A stretch of DNA of 64,000 bases. It comes from Methanogenium sp. (GTDB lineage: Archaea > Halobacteriota > Methanomicrobia > Methanomicrobiales > Methanomicrobiaceae). The stretch covers positions 48,486 through 112,485 of the forward strand of contig JAUVCV010000002.1 of NCBI GenBank assembly GCA_030595665.1. The letters are read 5' to 3'. Both the position numbers and the translations under genes were made by a program. Each line of letters begins with the position of its first letter. The stretch's first letter is position 1. Below, piece by piece: positions 36,260-44,606 of this stretch. Below the pieces are notes generated by a model. It saw only the letters and a list, made by a program, of their open reading frames with translations, made no database searches and was not told the origin of the DNA.

Positions 36260-36534
36260 AGGTGACGGTAAAGACATTTGCAACCCTGCGCCAGTTTATT
36301 GATAAGGAATCGCAGGTGACGATAGATACTGGCACCACAGTGGGGGAACTACTCAATATGCTCACGGCAACACACCCCGGCCTCAAAAATGAACTGTTTG
36401 ATGAAACAGGTGAACTCCATAAATATGTGAACATCCTGAAAAACGGAAGAAACATCCATTTTCTGGACAAACTCAGGACCGTTCTTGAAGAAAATGATCT
36501 GATTGCCATCTTCCCCCCGTCTGGCGGCGGGTAA
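36256..36534 (+). CDS. moaD: MoaD/ubiquitin-like sulfur-carrier protein
   Basis: 92 residues from ATG overlapping the moeB stop (ATGA). Beta-grasp signature: VTVKTFATLRQFI, a central NGRNIHFLDKLRTVLEENDL, and the C-terminal tail IAIFPPSGGG. The terminal diglycine is the thiocarboxylation site. With MoeB it supplies dithiolene sulfur for the W/Mo pterin of the neighbouring AOR. A role as a protein modifier (SAMP) is also known for archaeal homologues. Confidence 0.9.
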   Translation: MKVTVKTFATLRQFIDKESQVTIDTGTTVGELLNMLTATHPGLKNELFDETGELHKYVNILKNGRNIHFLDKLRTVLEENDLIAIFPPSGGG

Positions 36535-36708
36535 CGCCGGATGACGAACGACTCTCACCCCCCCTTCCCCGACACATCTTTTTTTGGCATTCATATGGCG
36601 CCGGAGGGAGAGAATCATTCACCGCAGCACAGGAGGGCAAACCTGACATGTTCCGATGCACAGATATATGCCCATATGAGTAAAATTCAATGATGGAGAA
36701 TATCAGTT

Positions 36709-37047
36709 ATGAAAGTATGTATCACATCAAAAGGCGATTCACCAGAATCAGTTCCTGAAAACCGCTTCGGAAGAACCCCGTTCTTTGTTATCTATAACGA
36801 TGAAACCGGAGAGGTCATTGAGGCAATCAACAATGCAAGCGCAAACGACGCAAGCGGTGTCGGACCAAAGGTTGTCCAGATGCTTGTCTCAAAGGGTGTC
36901 AACGTGGTTGTCACCGGACAGGTTGGCGGCAATGCCAACAAGGGCCTTGAAGTTGCAGGCATTCCCACCTATGCATTCGGCGAGGCAAAGACTGTTGCAG
37001 AGGCATACGCTGCGTACAAAGCAGGAACACTGACCCGTATCGTCTGA
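36709..37047 (+). CDS. NifX/NafY/dinitrogenase FeMo-cofactor-binding family protein
   Basis: 112 residues. It starts MKVCITSKGDSPESVPENRF and shows the family core FGRTPFFVIYN, VVVTGQVGGNANKGLEVAGI and KTVAEAYAAYKAG. Single-domain members bind or carry iron-sulfur/metal cofactors outside nitrogen fixation. It opens the cluster with two ferredoxin-MinD ATPases, 28 bases before the first. A role in metal-cofactor handling is inferred from that context. Confidence 0.88.
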   Translation: MKVCITSKGDSPESVPENRFGRTPFFVIYNDETGEVIEAINNASANDASGVGPKVVQMLVSKGVNVVVTGQVGGNANKGLEVAGIPTYAFGEAKTVAEAYAAYKAGTLTRIV

Positions 37048-37075
37048 AAGGAGTGACTATTCTATTACTACCGGA

Positions 37076-37927
37076 ATGAAGATAGTCGTAGCAAGCGGCA
37101 AAGGCGGTACCGGCAAGACAATGGTCGCAGTCAACCTCGCATGGGCAGTATCACAGTCACAGGAAATACATCTGATAGACTGTGATGCTGAAGAACCGAA
37201 CGTCCATCTCTTCTATCCCGGAGTGAAGGATGAAGAACCGGTAACCGTGAAGGTGCCCGAGGTTGACAGTGAGAAATGTACCCTCTGCGGTGCATGCGGA
37301 GAATTTTGCAGATATGGAGCAATATCTGTTCTCACAAAATCAGTGATGTTTCAGGCAAATCTCTGCCATTCATGCGGCGGATGTATATTGTCCTGCCCGG
37401 TGGATGCCATCACAGAAGTCCCCCGCCGGGTTGGAATGATTATCCAAAGCCAGCCCTCACCCACTCTCACCGTAATCTCAGGCATCCTTGATGAAGGTGA
37501 AATCGCAGCGCCGGCGGTAATTAAGGCAGCAAAAGAGGCAGGAGAATGGGACGGCGTATCAGTCCTTGACGGCCCGCCCGGCACTGCCTGCCCGGTTATT
37601 GAAACAATGGAGGGTGCCAATGCATGTATTCTTGTCACTGAATCGACACCCTCCGGCCTTGCTGATCTCAGGCGTGCTGCACACCTCGCTAAGGCTTTTG
37701 GCATCCCCTCCGGAGTTGTCATCAACCGGAGTGACGAAGATGACGGGCCAACGCTCGCATTCTGTGCAGAAGAAGAGTTGCCAATTTTCTTAACCATTCC
37801 ATTTGATCGTGAAATCGCTGCAATACAGAATAGGGGTGCCATCCTCTGCTCCGAAAAAGAAGAGTGGGAAGGGGCATTTACCAAGCTGTACGAGGACACC
37901 ATTGCTATCGCAGGAGGCAAATTATGA
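37076..37927 (+). CDS. MinD/Mrp-superfamily ATPase with inserted two-cluster ferredoxin domain, first copy
   Basis: 283 residues. The deviant Walker A is [14 protein letters not shown] (~5-18). An inserted ferredoxin domain has CTLCGACGEFC and CHSCGGCILSCP (~65-110). A second half has DGPPGTACPVIE and VTESTPSGLADL. Relatives occur as tandem pairs in anaerobes and probably carry Fe-S clusters or couple ATP hydrolysis to electron transfer. It overlaps the second copy by four bases (ATGA). Confidence 0.9.
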   Translation: MKIVVASGKGGTGKTMVAVNLAWAVSQSQEIHLIDCDAEEPNVHLFYPGVKDEEPVTVKVPEVDSEKCTLCGACGEFCRYGAISVLTKSVMFQANLCHSCGGCILSCPVDAITEVPRRVGMIIQSQPSPTLTVISGILDEGEIAAPAVIKAAKEAGEWDGVSVLDGPPGTACPVIETMEGANACILVTESTPSGLADLRRAAHLAKAFGIPSGVVINRSDEDDGPTLAFCAEEELPIFLTIPFDREIAAIQNRGAILCSEKEEWEGAFTKLYEDTIAIAGGKL

Positions 37928-38799
37928 AGACCATTGCAGTGATGAGCGGGAAAGGCGGCACTGGTAAGACCATGGTCACTGCCGGATTTTCCGTCTTTTC
38001 AGATGAAAATCTGCTTCTTGCAGACTGTGATGTCGATGCAGCAAACCTCAGTCTGCTGCTTGAAACATCAAATACAGAATGCCGCCCATATATGGGACTG
38101 GAATGTGCATCCATTGACCAGAACAAGTGCGTCGGATGCGGGATATGTCAGGATTATTGCCGTTTTTCTGCAATTAACGAGGGAGATGACGGAGTATTTT
38201 CCATCAATCCTCTGAAATGCGAGGGGTGCGGTGTATGCTCCCTTGTCTGCAAGGAAGGCGCAGTCACCATTTCCGAACGGCAGAGCGGAGAGGTCTGCCA
38301 TTCTGACACCCCGCATGGCCCTCTCTTCCATGCGGAACTGTTCCCCGGCTCCGGCACCAGTGGACGGCTGGTCTTTGAAGTCAAAAAGGACGCACTGGAA
38401 AAAGACTTGAATGCCCCGGCATTTCTGATTGACGGCCCACCGGGAATTGGCTGCCCGGTGATCTCTGCAATAAGCGGTGTTGACGCCGTTGTCCTGGTGA
38501 CAGAACCCGGGATTTCGGCCCTCCATGATCTCCGGCGACTTGTCACCATCTGCAGACAGTTTGGCGTCCGGATGTTTTTGGTGCTTAACAAAGCAGACCT
38601 CGACGAGGAACGCGCAGATGACGTCAGAACATACTGTGCCAATGAAGGCATTGAGATCATCGGAACCATACCCTTTGACCGGACAGTCATCGAGGCTGCC
38701 CGGCGCGGCGAATCTGTCGCAGGTATGACAACCCCTGCTGCCGTAAGTCTGAAAGAAGCATGGAAAACGCTCTCAGAAGCAATGGGGATATCAGAATGA
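37924..38799 (+). CDS. MinD/Mrp-superfamily ATPase with inserted two-cluster ferredoxin domain, second copy
   Basis: 291 residues from ATG overlapping the previous stop. Walker A is [14 protein letters not shown]. The ferredoxin insert has [11 protein letters not shown] and [29 protein letters not shown] is the switch region. It is a diverged partner of the upstream gene, and the two probably form a heterodimer. The last base of its stop overlaps the DUF134 start. Confidence 0.9.
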   Translation: MKTIAVMSGKGGTGKTMVTAGFSVFSDENLLLADCDVDAANLSLLLETSNTECRPYMGLECASIDQNKCVGCGICQDYCRFSAINEGDDGVFSINPLKCEGCGVCSLVCKEGAVTISERQSGEVCHSDTPHGPLFHAELFPGSGTSGRLVFEVKKDALEKDLNAPAFLIDGPPGIGCPVISAISGVDAVVLVTEPGISALHDLRRLVTICRQFGVRMFLVLNKADLDEERADDVRTYCANEGIEIIGTIPFDRTVIEAARRGESVAGMTTPAAVSLKEAWKTLSEAMGISE

Positions 38800-39185
38800 A
38801 TTGCGGTGGTGGTGGCGGCGGTGGCAACCGACGACGCGGCCGCCCCCGCCGTGCCCGGGTTATTGAGACCGAAGGTATGTGGCGGTGTTATGCCCCCTGC
38901 TGTGACAGAGACCAACAGCCGCAGGAGACAGTCACCCTCCTCCCCGAAGAAATGGAAGCATTCAGACTGGTTGACAGCGAAGGTCTGGACCAGGAGTCTG
39001 CTGCAGAACGGATGCATGTCTCCCGGAGAACTCTCTGGCGTGATGTCCATACCGCCCGGAAGAAAGTGGCTGATGCCCTTTCTGAAGGGAAGGTCATTGC
39101 TATCCATGACTGTCGGCGGACTGATCAGGACACCTGTATTCTTTCAAATCAGGAGCCCGGAACACTGCCGCAACCGGAAGAGTAA
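38796..39185 (+). CDS. DUF134 predicted DNA-binding protein
   Basis: 129 residues from [19 protein letters not shown], coupled by ATGA to the ATPase. A glycine/arginine-rich start is followed by the DUF134 core with a sigma70-r4-like helix-turn-helix ([20 protein letters not shown]). DUF134 genes commonly accompany Mrp ATPases and NifX-like genes in anaerobes, so it may regulate this cluster. Its 3' end is duplicated downstream (39618-39714). Confidence 0.85.
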   Translation: MNCGGGGGGGNRRRGRPRRARVIETEGMWRCYAPCCDRDQQPQETVTLLPEEMEAFRLVDSEGLDQESAAERMHVSRRTLWRDVHTARKKVADALSEGKVIAIHDCRRTDQDTCILSNQEPGTLPQPEE

Positions 39186-39232
39186 TTATGCACATATGAG
39201 CAATAATGATCTGTTAAACAGGAGTAAGAAAA

Positions 39233-39466
39233 ATGCCAGGATTTAATGGAACCGGGCCCGCTGGATATGGGGCACGGACAGGCCGTGGGATGGGGCGTTG
39301 CCCCCCTGTGGGAACAGTAGCACCGGAAGTTGGAGCAGCAGCCGGGTCACAGGGGACTGTACCCCCTGCAACTGACTACCAGTTTGGTATGGGAGGAGGA
39401 TTCGGCATGGGTCGTGGCAGAAGAGCCGGAGGCCGTGGCATGGGCCGCGGATTCGGACGCAGATAA
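39233..39466 (+). CDS. DUF5320-like small Gly/Arg/Met-rich protein, first copy
   Basis: 77 residues. The start MPGFNGTGPAGYGARTGRGM is the DUF5320 signature (GTGP...GxxTGRGxG). One 20-residue unit (PPVGTVAPEVGAAAGSQGTV) and a Gly/Met/Arg tail follow (GRGMGRGFGRR). The role is unknown; members sit beside NifX/Mrp genes. It has a near-identical neighbour with more repeat units. Followed by a T-tract at 39544-39551. Confidence 0.8.
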   Translation: MPGFNGTGPAGYGARTGRGMGRCPPVGTVAPEVGAAAGSQGTVPPATDYQFGMGGGFGMGRGRRAGGRGMGRGFGRR

Positions 39467-39543
39467 TCTGAAAAACGACCGGGGAGAACTATTCTCCCTT
39501 CCATAATGATTTTGCAGGGAATACATCTGCATTACCCTTCATC

Positions 39544-39551
39544 TTTTTTTT
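39544..39551 (+). terminator. T-tract terminator after first DUF5320 copy
   Basis: Eight T about 80 bases after the stop, within a sequence (ttttgcagggaatacatctg then the T-run) that is repeated after the second copy at 40162-40169. Confidence 0.5.
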
Positions 39552-39617
39552 CACATTATCATGAACTTTTTTTACGGGGGATAGCACACCCGCTCTCAGG
39601 AATTTGTGAACCATTGC

Positions 39618-39714
39618 CGCAATCGTTGCCATCCCTGACTGTCGGCAGACTGATCAGGATACCTATATTCTTTCAGATCAGGAGCCCGGAACACTGCCGC
39701 AACCGAAAGAGTGA
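39618..39714 (+). pseudogene. duplicated 3' end of the DUF134 gene
   Basis: Reading frame IPDCRQTDQDTYILSDQEPG... ending PQPKE and stop closely matches the last ~30 residues of the DUF134 protein. It has no start or HTH. It was copied together with the downstream DUF5320 gene. Confidence 0.85.
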
Positions 39715-39761
39715 TTATGCACATATGAGTGATAATGATCTGTTAAACAGGAGTAAGAAAA

Positions 39762-40115
39762 ATGCCAGGATTTGATGGAACCGGGCCCGCTGGATATGGG
39801 GCACGGACAGGCCGCGGGATGGGGCGTTGCCCCCCTGTGGGAACAGTAGCACCAGAAGTAGGAGCAACAGCCGGATCACAGGGAACTGTACCACCAGTGG
39901 GAACAATAGCACCAGAAGTAGGAGCAACAGCCGGATCACAGGGAACTGTACCCCCTGTGGGAACAATAGCACCGGAAGTTGGAGCAGCAGCCGGATCACA
40001 GGGAACTGTACCCCCTGCACCTGCCTACCAGTTTGGTATGGGAGGAGGATTCGGCATGGGTCGTGGCAGAAGAGGCGGATGCCGCGGTATGGGCCGAGGA
40101 TTCGGACGCAGATAA
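39762..40115 (+). CDS. DUF5320-like small Gly/Arg/Met-rich protein, second copy with three repeat units
   Basis: 117 residues. It begins MPGFDGTGPAGYGARTGRGM, almost identical to the first copy. The 20-residue unit is present three times (PPVGTVAPEVGATAGSQGTV and variants), then the same tail GRGMGRGFGRR, here with one extra Cys (GGCRGMG). Length variation by whole units suggests a flexible spacer. Followed by a T-tract at 40162-40169. Confidence 0.8.
   Translation: MPGFDGTGPAGYGARTGRGMGRCPPVGTVAPEVGATAGSQGTVPPVGTIAPEVGATAGSQGTVPPVGTIAPEVGAAAGSQGTVPPAPAYQFGMGGGFGMGRGRRGGCRGMGRGFGRR
39831..40010. repeat. three tandem 60-bp units in the second DUF5320 gene
   Basis: Units begin at 39831, 39891 and 39951 with a few mismatches (gtagcacc/atagcacc, gcaacagc/gcagcagc). 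Each encodes one 20-residue block. The first DUF5320 gene has a single unit. Confidence 0.95.
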
Positions 40116-40161
40116 TCGGAATCAAAATTTTGCAGGGAATACATCTGCATTATTTTTCATC

Positions 40162-40169
40162 TTTTTTTT
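40162..40169 (+). terminator. T-tract terminator after second DUF5320 copy
   Basis: Eight T about 45 bases after the stop, in sequence duplicated from the first copy. Confidence 0.5.
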
Positions 40170-40373
40170 CACAGTCTGAAGAAATCATTTCAGGGAATAG
40201 CACCACCAATTCACAGAAATGTGTGAACCAGTGCCACAACCATATATGACACTATTATTCCAGGAAATGAAGTGAGAAAACCGAAATAACAGCCACTCAT
40301 TCCACTCAGACAATATCACAGTCAGATGAATTCCATATTATTAAACCTGAACACGTGCCAGGTACGTATATCC

Positions 40374-41207
40374 ATGGAATCACGCACTACACATATACTT
40401 ACCATTGCCGCAATCGTTGTTTTCATCGGTATCATTGCAAGTCTGATCCTCCTTCCCGGAGTAATATATGCGGACAAAAACAGTGAAAGTGCACCGGAAG
40501 CCCGTGATACAGCCTACCAGATATCAACAATAGACGCCCTCCTCCAGAGCGTCTATGACGGGTTTGTTCCCATCGGGGAAGTCAGAAAACACGGTGACAC
40601 TGCTATAGGAACCATTGATGCACTTGACGGAGAATTGATCGCAGTGGATGGAGAATATTATACCATCCGTTCAGATGGTGTGGCATATCCACTCGAAGAT
40701 ACGACGACCACTCCATTTATCGTTGCTACTTTCTTTGATCCGGATTTAACCATCCATGCTGATACAATCGAAAATATCAGTCGTTTTGAAGAGCAACTGG
40801 AAGCAGGACTTCCATCTGCAAATATGTTTTATGCGATCCGCATTGACGGCACATTTGACTATATAAAGACACGGAGTGTGCCAAAACAAACCCGTCCATA
40901 CCCAAAACTTGCAGAGGTAATAAAAGACCAAAGTGAATTTGAATTTTATAACACAACCGGGACCATCGTCGGATTTTGGTCACCAGAATTTGTGAGCGGG
41001 CTCAATGTACCGGGATACCACATTCATTTCCTTACCGCCGACCATACTGCAGGCGGGCACGTCCTTGATCTCCGGATGAAAAATGGGAAGATAAAACTTG
41101 ATATCACCCCTGATTTCTTTATGGCTCTTCCCACAGAGGGTGATTTTTATCAGGTTGACCTGACAGAAGAACTGGGCTCAGCACTGGAAACTGTTGAGAA
41201 GAACTAA
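40374..41207 (+). CDS. budA: membrane-anchored alpha-acetolactate decarboxylase
   Basis: 277 residues from MESRTTHILT; an ATG at 40326 would add 16 residues. An N-terminal membrane helix (AAIVVFIGIIASLILLPGV) precedes a complete decarboxylase domain. That domain has LLQSVYDGFVPIGEVRKHGD, FYAIRIDGTFDYIKTRSVP, FWSPEFVSGLNVPGYHIHF and TADHTAGGHVLD, whose histidines bind zinc. The enzyme converts acetolactate to acetoin. It is exported and stands alone. A T-tract follows at 41214-41219. Confidence 0.88.
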   Translation: MESRTTHILTIAAIVVFIGIIASLILLPGVIYADKNSESAPEARDTAYQISTIDALLQSVYDGFVPIGEVRKHGDTAIGTIDALDGELIAVDGEYYTIRSDGVAYPLEDTTTTPFIVATFFDPDLTIHADTIENISRFEEQLEAGLPSANMFYAIRIDGTFDYIKTRSVPKQTRPYPKLAEVIKDQSEFEFYNTTGTIVGFWSPEFVSGLNVPGYHIHFLTADHTAGGHVLDLRMKNGKIKLDITPDFFMALPTEGDFYQVDLTEELGSALETVEKN

Positions 41208-41213
41208 ACCCTC

Positions 41214-41219
41214 TTTTTT
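41214..41219 (+). terminator. T-tract terminator after the acetolactate decarboxylase gene
   Basis: Run of six T seven bases after the stop codon. Confidence 0.5.
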
Positions 41220-41388
41220 AAATTTGATTATACCATCGGAATTGAAAACAAAATATTTTCGAACCATTCTTCCGGCACATCACCTCCAACCACAGAGCAG
41301 GCGTTACCCGATCATTCTGATGCACGAGACCTGTAGGGCGAAACAGGGAAAAACAGGGAGAAAATCAGAAATATCTCGTTATTCTGAT

Positions 41389-42228
41389 TTATTTTGCGGC
41401 GACCTCTGCGGGCACATGTGTTGGTGGCGGAGGCAAAATACCCTGCCGGGAAAGTTCGACCCATACCCTGCGTGTCACTTCCGACCGGAACTCAAACTCG
41501 GATCGGAGATCATTGACATATGCCTTGCCCCGGACTCTCCGGTAGAACGGATAGTCCTGTAAAAGAACGGTATACGGCCGTGTGGGGGAGACATACACAT
41601 ATTTTGAGGTGATGAGAGCGTCTTTGAGAATATTCATTGCCAGTCCTGCATCCGACCGGGAATCGATGTAGATGTCGATGATGACCATCATCTCAGTCTT
41701 CCCGGCATTCTGGCTTGCAGTGGGCTCCTGAAAGATGGCATAATTTGGAATGGATACCACCGAATCGTCAGGTGTCACCACCCGGGTTGCCCGCAGCCCG
41801 ATATCGGTGACTTCACCATATGTGCCACTGACCTCTATCTTGTCACCGATCTGATAGGGCCGTTCAAAGGCGATCACAATGCCACCGACGATGTCAGTAA
41901 AGAGATCCTTGAGCCCAAATCCAATTGCAGCGCCGAAAAGACCTGAGAATAAGACCAGTTCCGTCAGACCCGGATCAAAGATGGTTTTCAGGATAAAATA
42001 CAGCGCTGAGACATAGACGACAATCTTCAGGAGGGGAATGATCATCGTCACCGTGATACGGTACCTGCCCGCCTTCTCAGAGATCTTTCGCAGGAGATAA
42101 TCAGCAACTTTGACAATGAGGTATGCTGCGACAAGTATCAGAACAATCGTGATGACAGAGCCCAGATCTGGGATGACCGATGAGATCAGCGAACCGTCAG
42201 CAGCAGAGGTCACATTTATCTCTGCCAT
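41389..42228 (-). CDS. MscS-family small-conductance mechanosensitive channel
   Basis: 279 residues with three N-terminal membrane helices (around 18-40, 60-85, 90-115). The pore helix and beta domain signature is GLFGAAIGFGLKDLFTDIVG, then FERPYQIGDKIEVSGTYGEV and RVVTPDDSVVSIPNYAI. It is a tension-gated emergency valve. Its ATG follows the stop of the upstream ATPase-like gene without a gap, so the two are co-translated. Confidence 0.92.
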   Translation of the reverse strand: MAEINVTSAADGSLISSVIPDLGSVITIVLILVAAYLIVKVADYLLRKISEKAGRYRITVTMIIPLLKIVVYVSALYFILKTIFDPGLTELVLFSGLFGAAIGFGLKDLFTDIVGGIVIAFERPYQIGDKIEVSGTYGEVTDIGLRATRVVTPDDSVVSIPNYAIFQEPTASQNAGKTEMMVIIDIYIDSRSDAGLAMNILKDALITSKYVYVSPTRPYTVLLQDYPFYRRVRGKAYVNDLRSEFEFRSEVTRRVWVELSRQGILPPPPTHVPAEVAAK

Positions 42229-43254
42229 CTACCACACCATCCTGATACGCGTTACATACCCCTTCACACAGCTGAGTGCTTCGGGTTTTATCTGGAAATA
42301 TCCCTTCTCCTCAACCACCAGTCCCTGGTTTGTCAGGCGGAAGAGGGCCTGTTTCAGGTTTATTTCAGGCCCTGCAATCTCTGCCAAATCCACCACACTG
42401 ACTGATTCCATGGAGAGGATGATCATGAGCAGGAATGATTCGTTGATATCAAGATTGACTGTGCAGGGAATATTCGGGATATCTGCAACCCGCACCGTCT
42501 TCCCGTCAAAAGTGGCATCCCATAACCGCTCTGCCACCCCATAATTGCCATCTGCAATCCGGATTATTTTGTCAAACGCCGCATCTTCAGCATCTGCCGG
42601 ATGAATACTGTTTACACCGCCGTTTCCCTGACGAAGACGCGGTACCGGGATGGTGAACGATTTATTTGAGAAGGGCAGCTTCACCGTCCGGTGAGGAGCA
42701 GAAAAGATAGGTTCTTCCCGGGGAGTGACATCCCCGATAAATTCAATCTCATCAGCATACCGTGACAGGATCAGCGGTTTCAGGGTTTTGCGGTCAATGT
42801 CAGGCAGATCAATCGTGACTGGAAAGAAGGTATCTATATGCCTGGTTGCCTGGAGATAGGACCAGGTAAAGCTATTCCACTGGGTGATGAAGAGCCGCTC
42901 TGATGTAGATATATGATCCAGAAAGGCATCCAGCATAGCAAACCCGCCAATCTTTCTTGTGGCGAGGAAATGGCAGTGATCCATCACCACAATATCCTTG
43001 TGACCGGTGATTTGGGCGAGATAATCCCTGCTTTTGACAACCGAGAAGAAGGGTATGTGAATAACACGGTCCGGATGCCTGCGCAGTATACCATCCATCA
43101 GGATATTTTGACCGGCAAACGGGTCGGCGATGACCGCGATGTGAGACGGCCGGTTATGATCATATTCATCCACCACCGCAGTGATCCTTTCCCATTCAGC
43201 TTCAAAGAGAATAGGGTGGGTAAGATCTGCGGCAAAGTCCGGATCACGTCCCAT
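42229..43254 (-). CDS. AAA-type ATPase-like protein with winged-helix C-terminus, partner of MscS
   Basis: 341 residues. A degenerate P-loop (VIADPFAGQNILMDGI, ~40-55) and a Walker B-like hydrophobic strand DIVVMDHCHFL (~87-97) suggest an archaeal STAND/AAA fold with altered nucleotide binding. The C-terminal ~80 residues look like a winged helix (SVVDLAEIAGPEINLKQALF). It is immediately upstream of mscS on the same transcript. Function unknown. Confidence 0.7.
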   Translation of the reverse strand: MGRDPDFAADLTHPILFEAEWERITAVVDEYDHNRPSHIAVIADPFAGQNILMDGILRRHPDRVIHIPFFSVVKSRDYLAQITGHKDIVVMDHCHFLATRKIGGFAMLDAFLDHISTSERLFITQWNSFTWSYLQATRHIDTFFPVTIDLPDIDRKTLKPLILSRYADEIEFIGDVTPREEPIFSAPHRTVKLPFSNKSFTIPVPRLRQGNGGVNSIHPADAEDAAFDKIIRIADGNYGVAERLWDATFDGKTVRVADIPNIPCTVNLDINESFLLMIILSMESVSVVDLAEIAGPEINLKQALFRLTNQGLVVEEKGYFQIKPEALSCVKGYVTRIRMVW

Positions 43255-43277
43255 ATATGAGATAACGGTAACGAAGA

Positions 43278-43979
43278 TTATATCTTTATGCTATTATTTT
43301 CCTTAAACTGCTTCACCCAGGCCCGAAGACCACATGGATCATCGGTCACCCACCCGTCTGCTCCGGAGGCCGCTGCCTTCAGGTATGCTTCAGGGGTGTT
43401 GAGTGTCCGGATGATAACAGACAGTCCCTGCCGATGTGCCTCTGCAACCATCTCTGGTGTGACATTGTCTGTTCGCGGAAGGATGGCATCCGCACCGGCA
43501 CAAAGAACCGGAGATAAGGGGTCTTCGCAGTCTATGGAGCAGATAAGGCCTGTCTTTACCCGGGGGAGCAGACGTTTTTCCACCAGGATACTTTCCGGAT
43601 GAAAGGATATAATCCAGAGGGGGTCAGGATCATATTCACGGAGAATGGTGCAGATGGCCTCTTCAGACCCCGGTTCTTTTAATTCTGTGACAATTCCACA
43701 CGAAGGCAGGCAAATATCACACACATCCTGAAGCGTCGGGATTGGATGGCCATCCCCTGCGTCGAACTGCTGTATCTCCAGAAGAGTTTTTTCACTGACC
43801 GGCCCACTGCCATCTGTTGTACGTTCAAGAGTGGCATCGTGCATTACCACCGGGATGCCGTCTTTTGTCAGGTGTATGTCAATCTCAACAAAATCAGCAC
43901 ATTTCATCCCTTCTTTCAGGGCAGTTTCAGTATTTTCCGGATATAAAGCCCGGGCCCCACGGTGTCCGACAATAAACAT
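43278..43979 (-). CDS. glycerophosphodiester phosphodiesterase
   Basis: 233 residues of the UgpQ type. The N-terminal VGHRGARALYPENT holds the catalytic His-Arg and Glu. EIDIHLTKDGIPVVMHDATL holds the metal-binding Glu/Asp and second His. Late motifs are GADAILPRTDNVTPE and GADGWVTDDP. It hydrolyses glycerophosphodiesters to glycerol phosphate. No signal peptide, so it is cytoplasmic. It precedes the ATPase-mscS pair on the same strand with a 23-base gap. Confidence 0.92.
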   Translation of the reverse strand: MFIVGHRGARALYPENTETALKEGMKCADFVEIDIHLTKDGIPVVMHDATLERTTDGSGPVSEKTLLEIQQFDAGDGHPIPTLQDVCDICLPSCGIVTELKEPGSEEAICTILREYDPDPLWIISFHPESILVEKRLLPRVKTGLICSIDCEDPLSPVLCAGADAILPRTDNVTPEMVAEAHRQGLSVIIRTLNTPEAYLKAAASGADGWVTDDPCGLRAWVKQFKENNSIKI

Positions 43980-44214
43980 ATACTCCCCATTACGTATTCA
44001 GATCTTATGAACTGACCGCCCTCAAGAAAATAAGCGAACACGAAAGGGATTCTTGAGAGAAAACAATGAATTTAATAAAGGAGACATTCAGATACAAAAA
44101 ACGGATAAATCTCCCGGGACAAAAAAGACTCGATAGCCACAAAGGAAATGTGAACCCGAAAAACAGACCTATGCCTCAATACGAATGAATTCAATAATTT
44201 TCGTACAGACATTT

Positions 44215-44228
44215 GACGTTGCAACGTC
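44215..44228. promoter_or_regulatory. perfect 14-bp palindrome in the 43.98-44.30 kb spacer
   Basis: GACGTTGCAACGTC is its own reverse complement. It lies in a 320-base gene-free AT-rich spacer between the divergent-looking GDPD promoter and the end of the RRM gene. It could be an operator or chance. Nothing else was seen in this spacer. Confidence 0.4.
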
Positions 44229-44286
44229 TCTGTCGAATTCACCGAATGATATCCGCGAAAGCTAATGTCCCGGATACCGGAGCGGT

Positions 44287-44294
44287 AAAAAAAA
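44287..44294 (-). terminator. T-tract terminator after the RRM gene
   Basis: Eight consecutive A on the plus strand (T on the transcribed minus strand), five bases after the RRM stop codon. Confidence 0.65.
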
Positions 44295-44299
44295 GAAGA

Positions 44300-44560
44300 T
44301 TAGTATCTTCTGTATTCGGTGCGGGGTCTCTGAGGACGTGCCTCATCGATCCGGAGTGTGCGGCCTTCGAACTCGGACTCATTTAGAGCTTCCATTGCCT
44401 TCTCTGCCTCTTCAACGGTACCCATCTCAACGAACCCAAATCCTTTGCGCTCGATGACACGGACGTCCTTAACATCGCCAAAATCTTCAAATATTTCTTT
44501 GAGTTGAGCTTCCGTAACTGAATACGTAAGATTGCCAACGTATAACTTGCTGCTTTCCAT
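44300..44560 (-). CDS. RRM RNA-binding protein
   Basis: 86 residues, essentially one RNA-recognition motif. RNP2 is LYVGNL (~6-11) and RNP1 is KGFGFVEM (~39-46). A short Arg-rich tail follows. Such single-RRM proteins are common in bacteria (cold-inducible in cyanobacteria) and known in a few methanogens, probably acquired laterally. It has its own promoter with a TATA box, a GGAG Shine-Dalgarno eight bases before the ATG, and a T-tract terminator. Confidence 0.93.
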   Translation of the reverse strand: MESSKLYVGNLTYSVTEAQLKEIFEDFGDVKDVRVIERKGFGFVEMGTVEEAEKAMEALNESEFEGRTLRIDEARPQRPRTEYRRY

Positions 44561-44578
44561 TTAAGTACTCCAATCTGG

Positions 44579-44606
44579 GATAATATCTCAGATAGTATAT
44601 ATTATC
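44579..44606 (-). promoter_or_regulatory. promoter of the RRM gene with inverted repeat over the TATA box
   Basis: On the minus strand AATATATACT (44594-44603) lies ~35 bases before the ATG. It is bracketed by the inverted repeat GATAATAT (44579-44586) / ATATTATC (44599-44606), which overlaps the box. The inverted repeat could be an operator controlling this RNA-binding protein. Confidence 0.5.

Noticed and set aside
38154..39107. A 317-codon minus-strand open frame opposite the second ATPase and DUF134
   Set aside because: It lies antisense to recognised genes, with Ser/Arg-rich shadow composition.
39831..40010. CRISPR array in the 60-bp repeats
   Set aside because: The units are directly adjacent without spacers and encode a 20-residue protein repeat.
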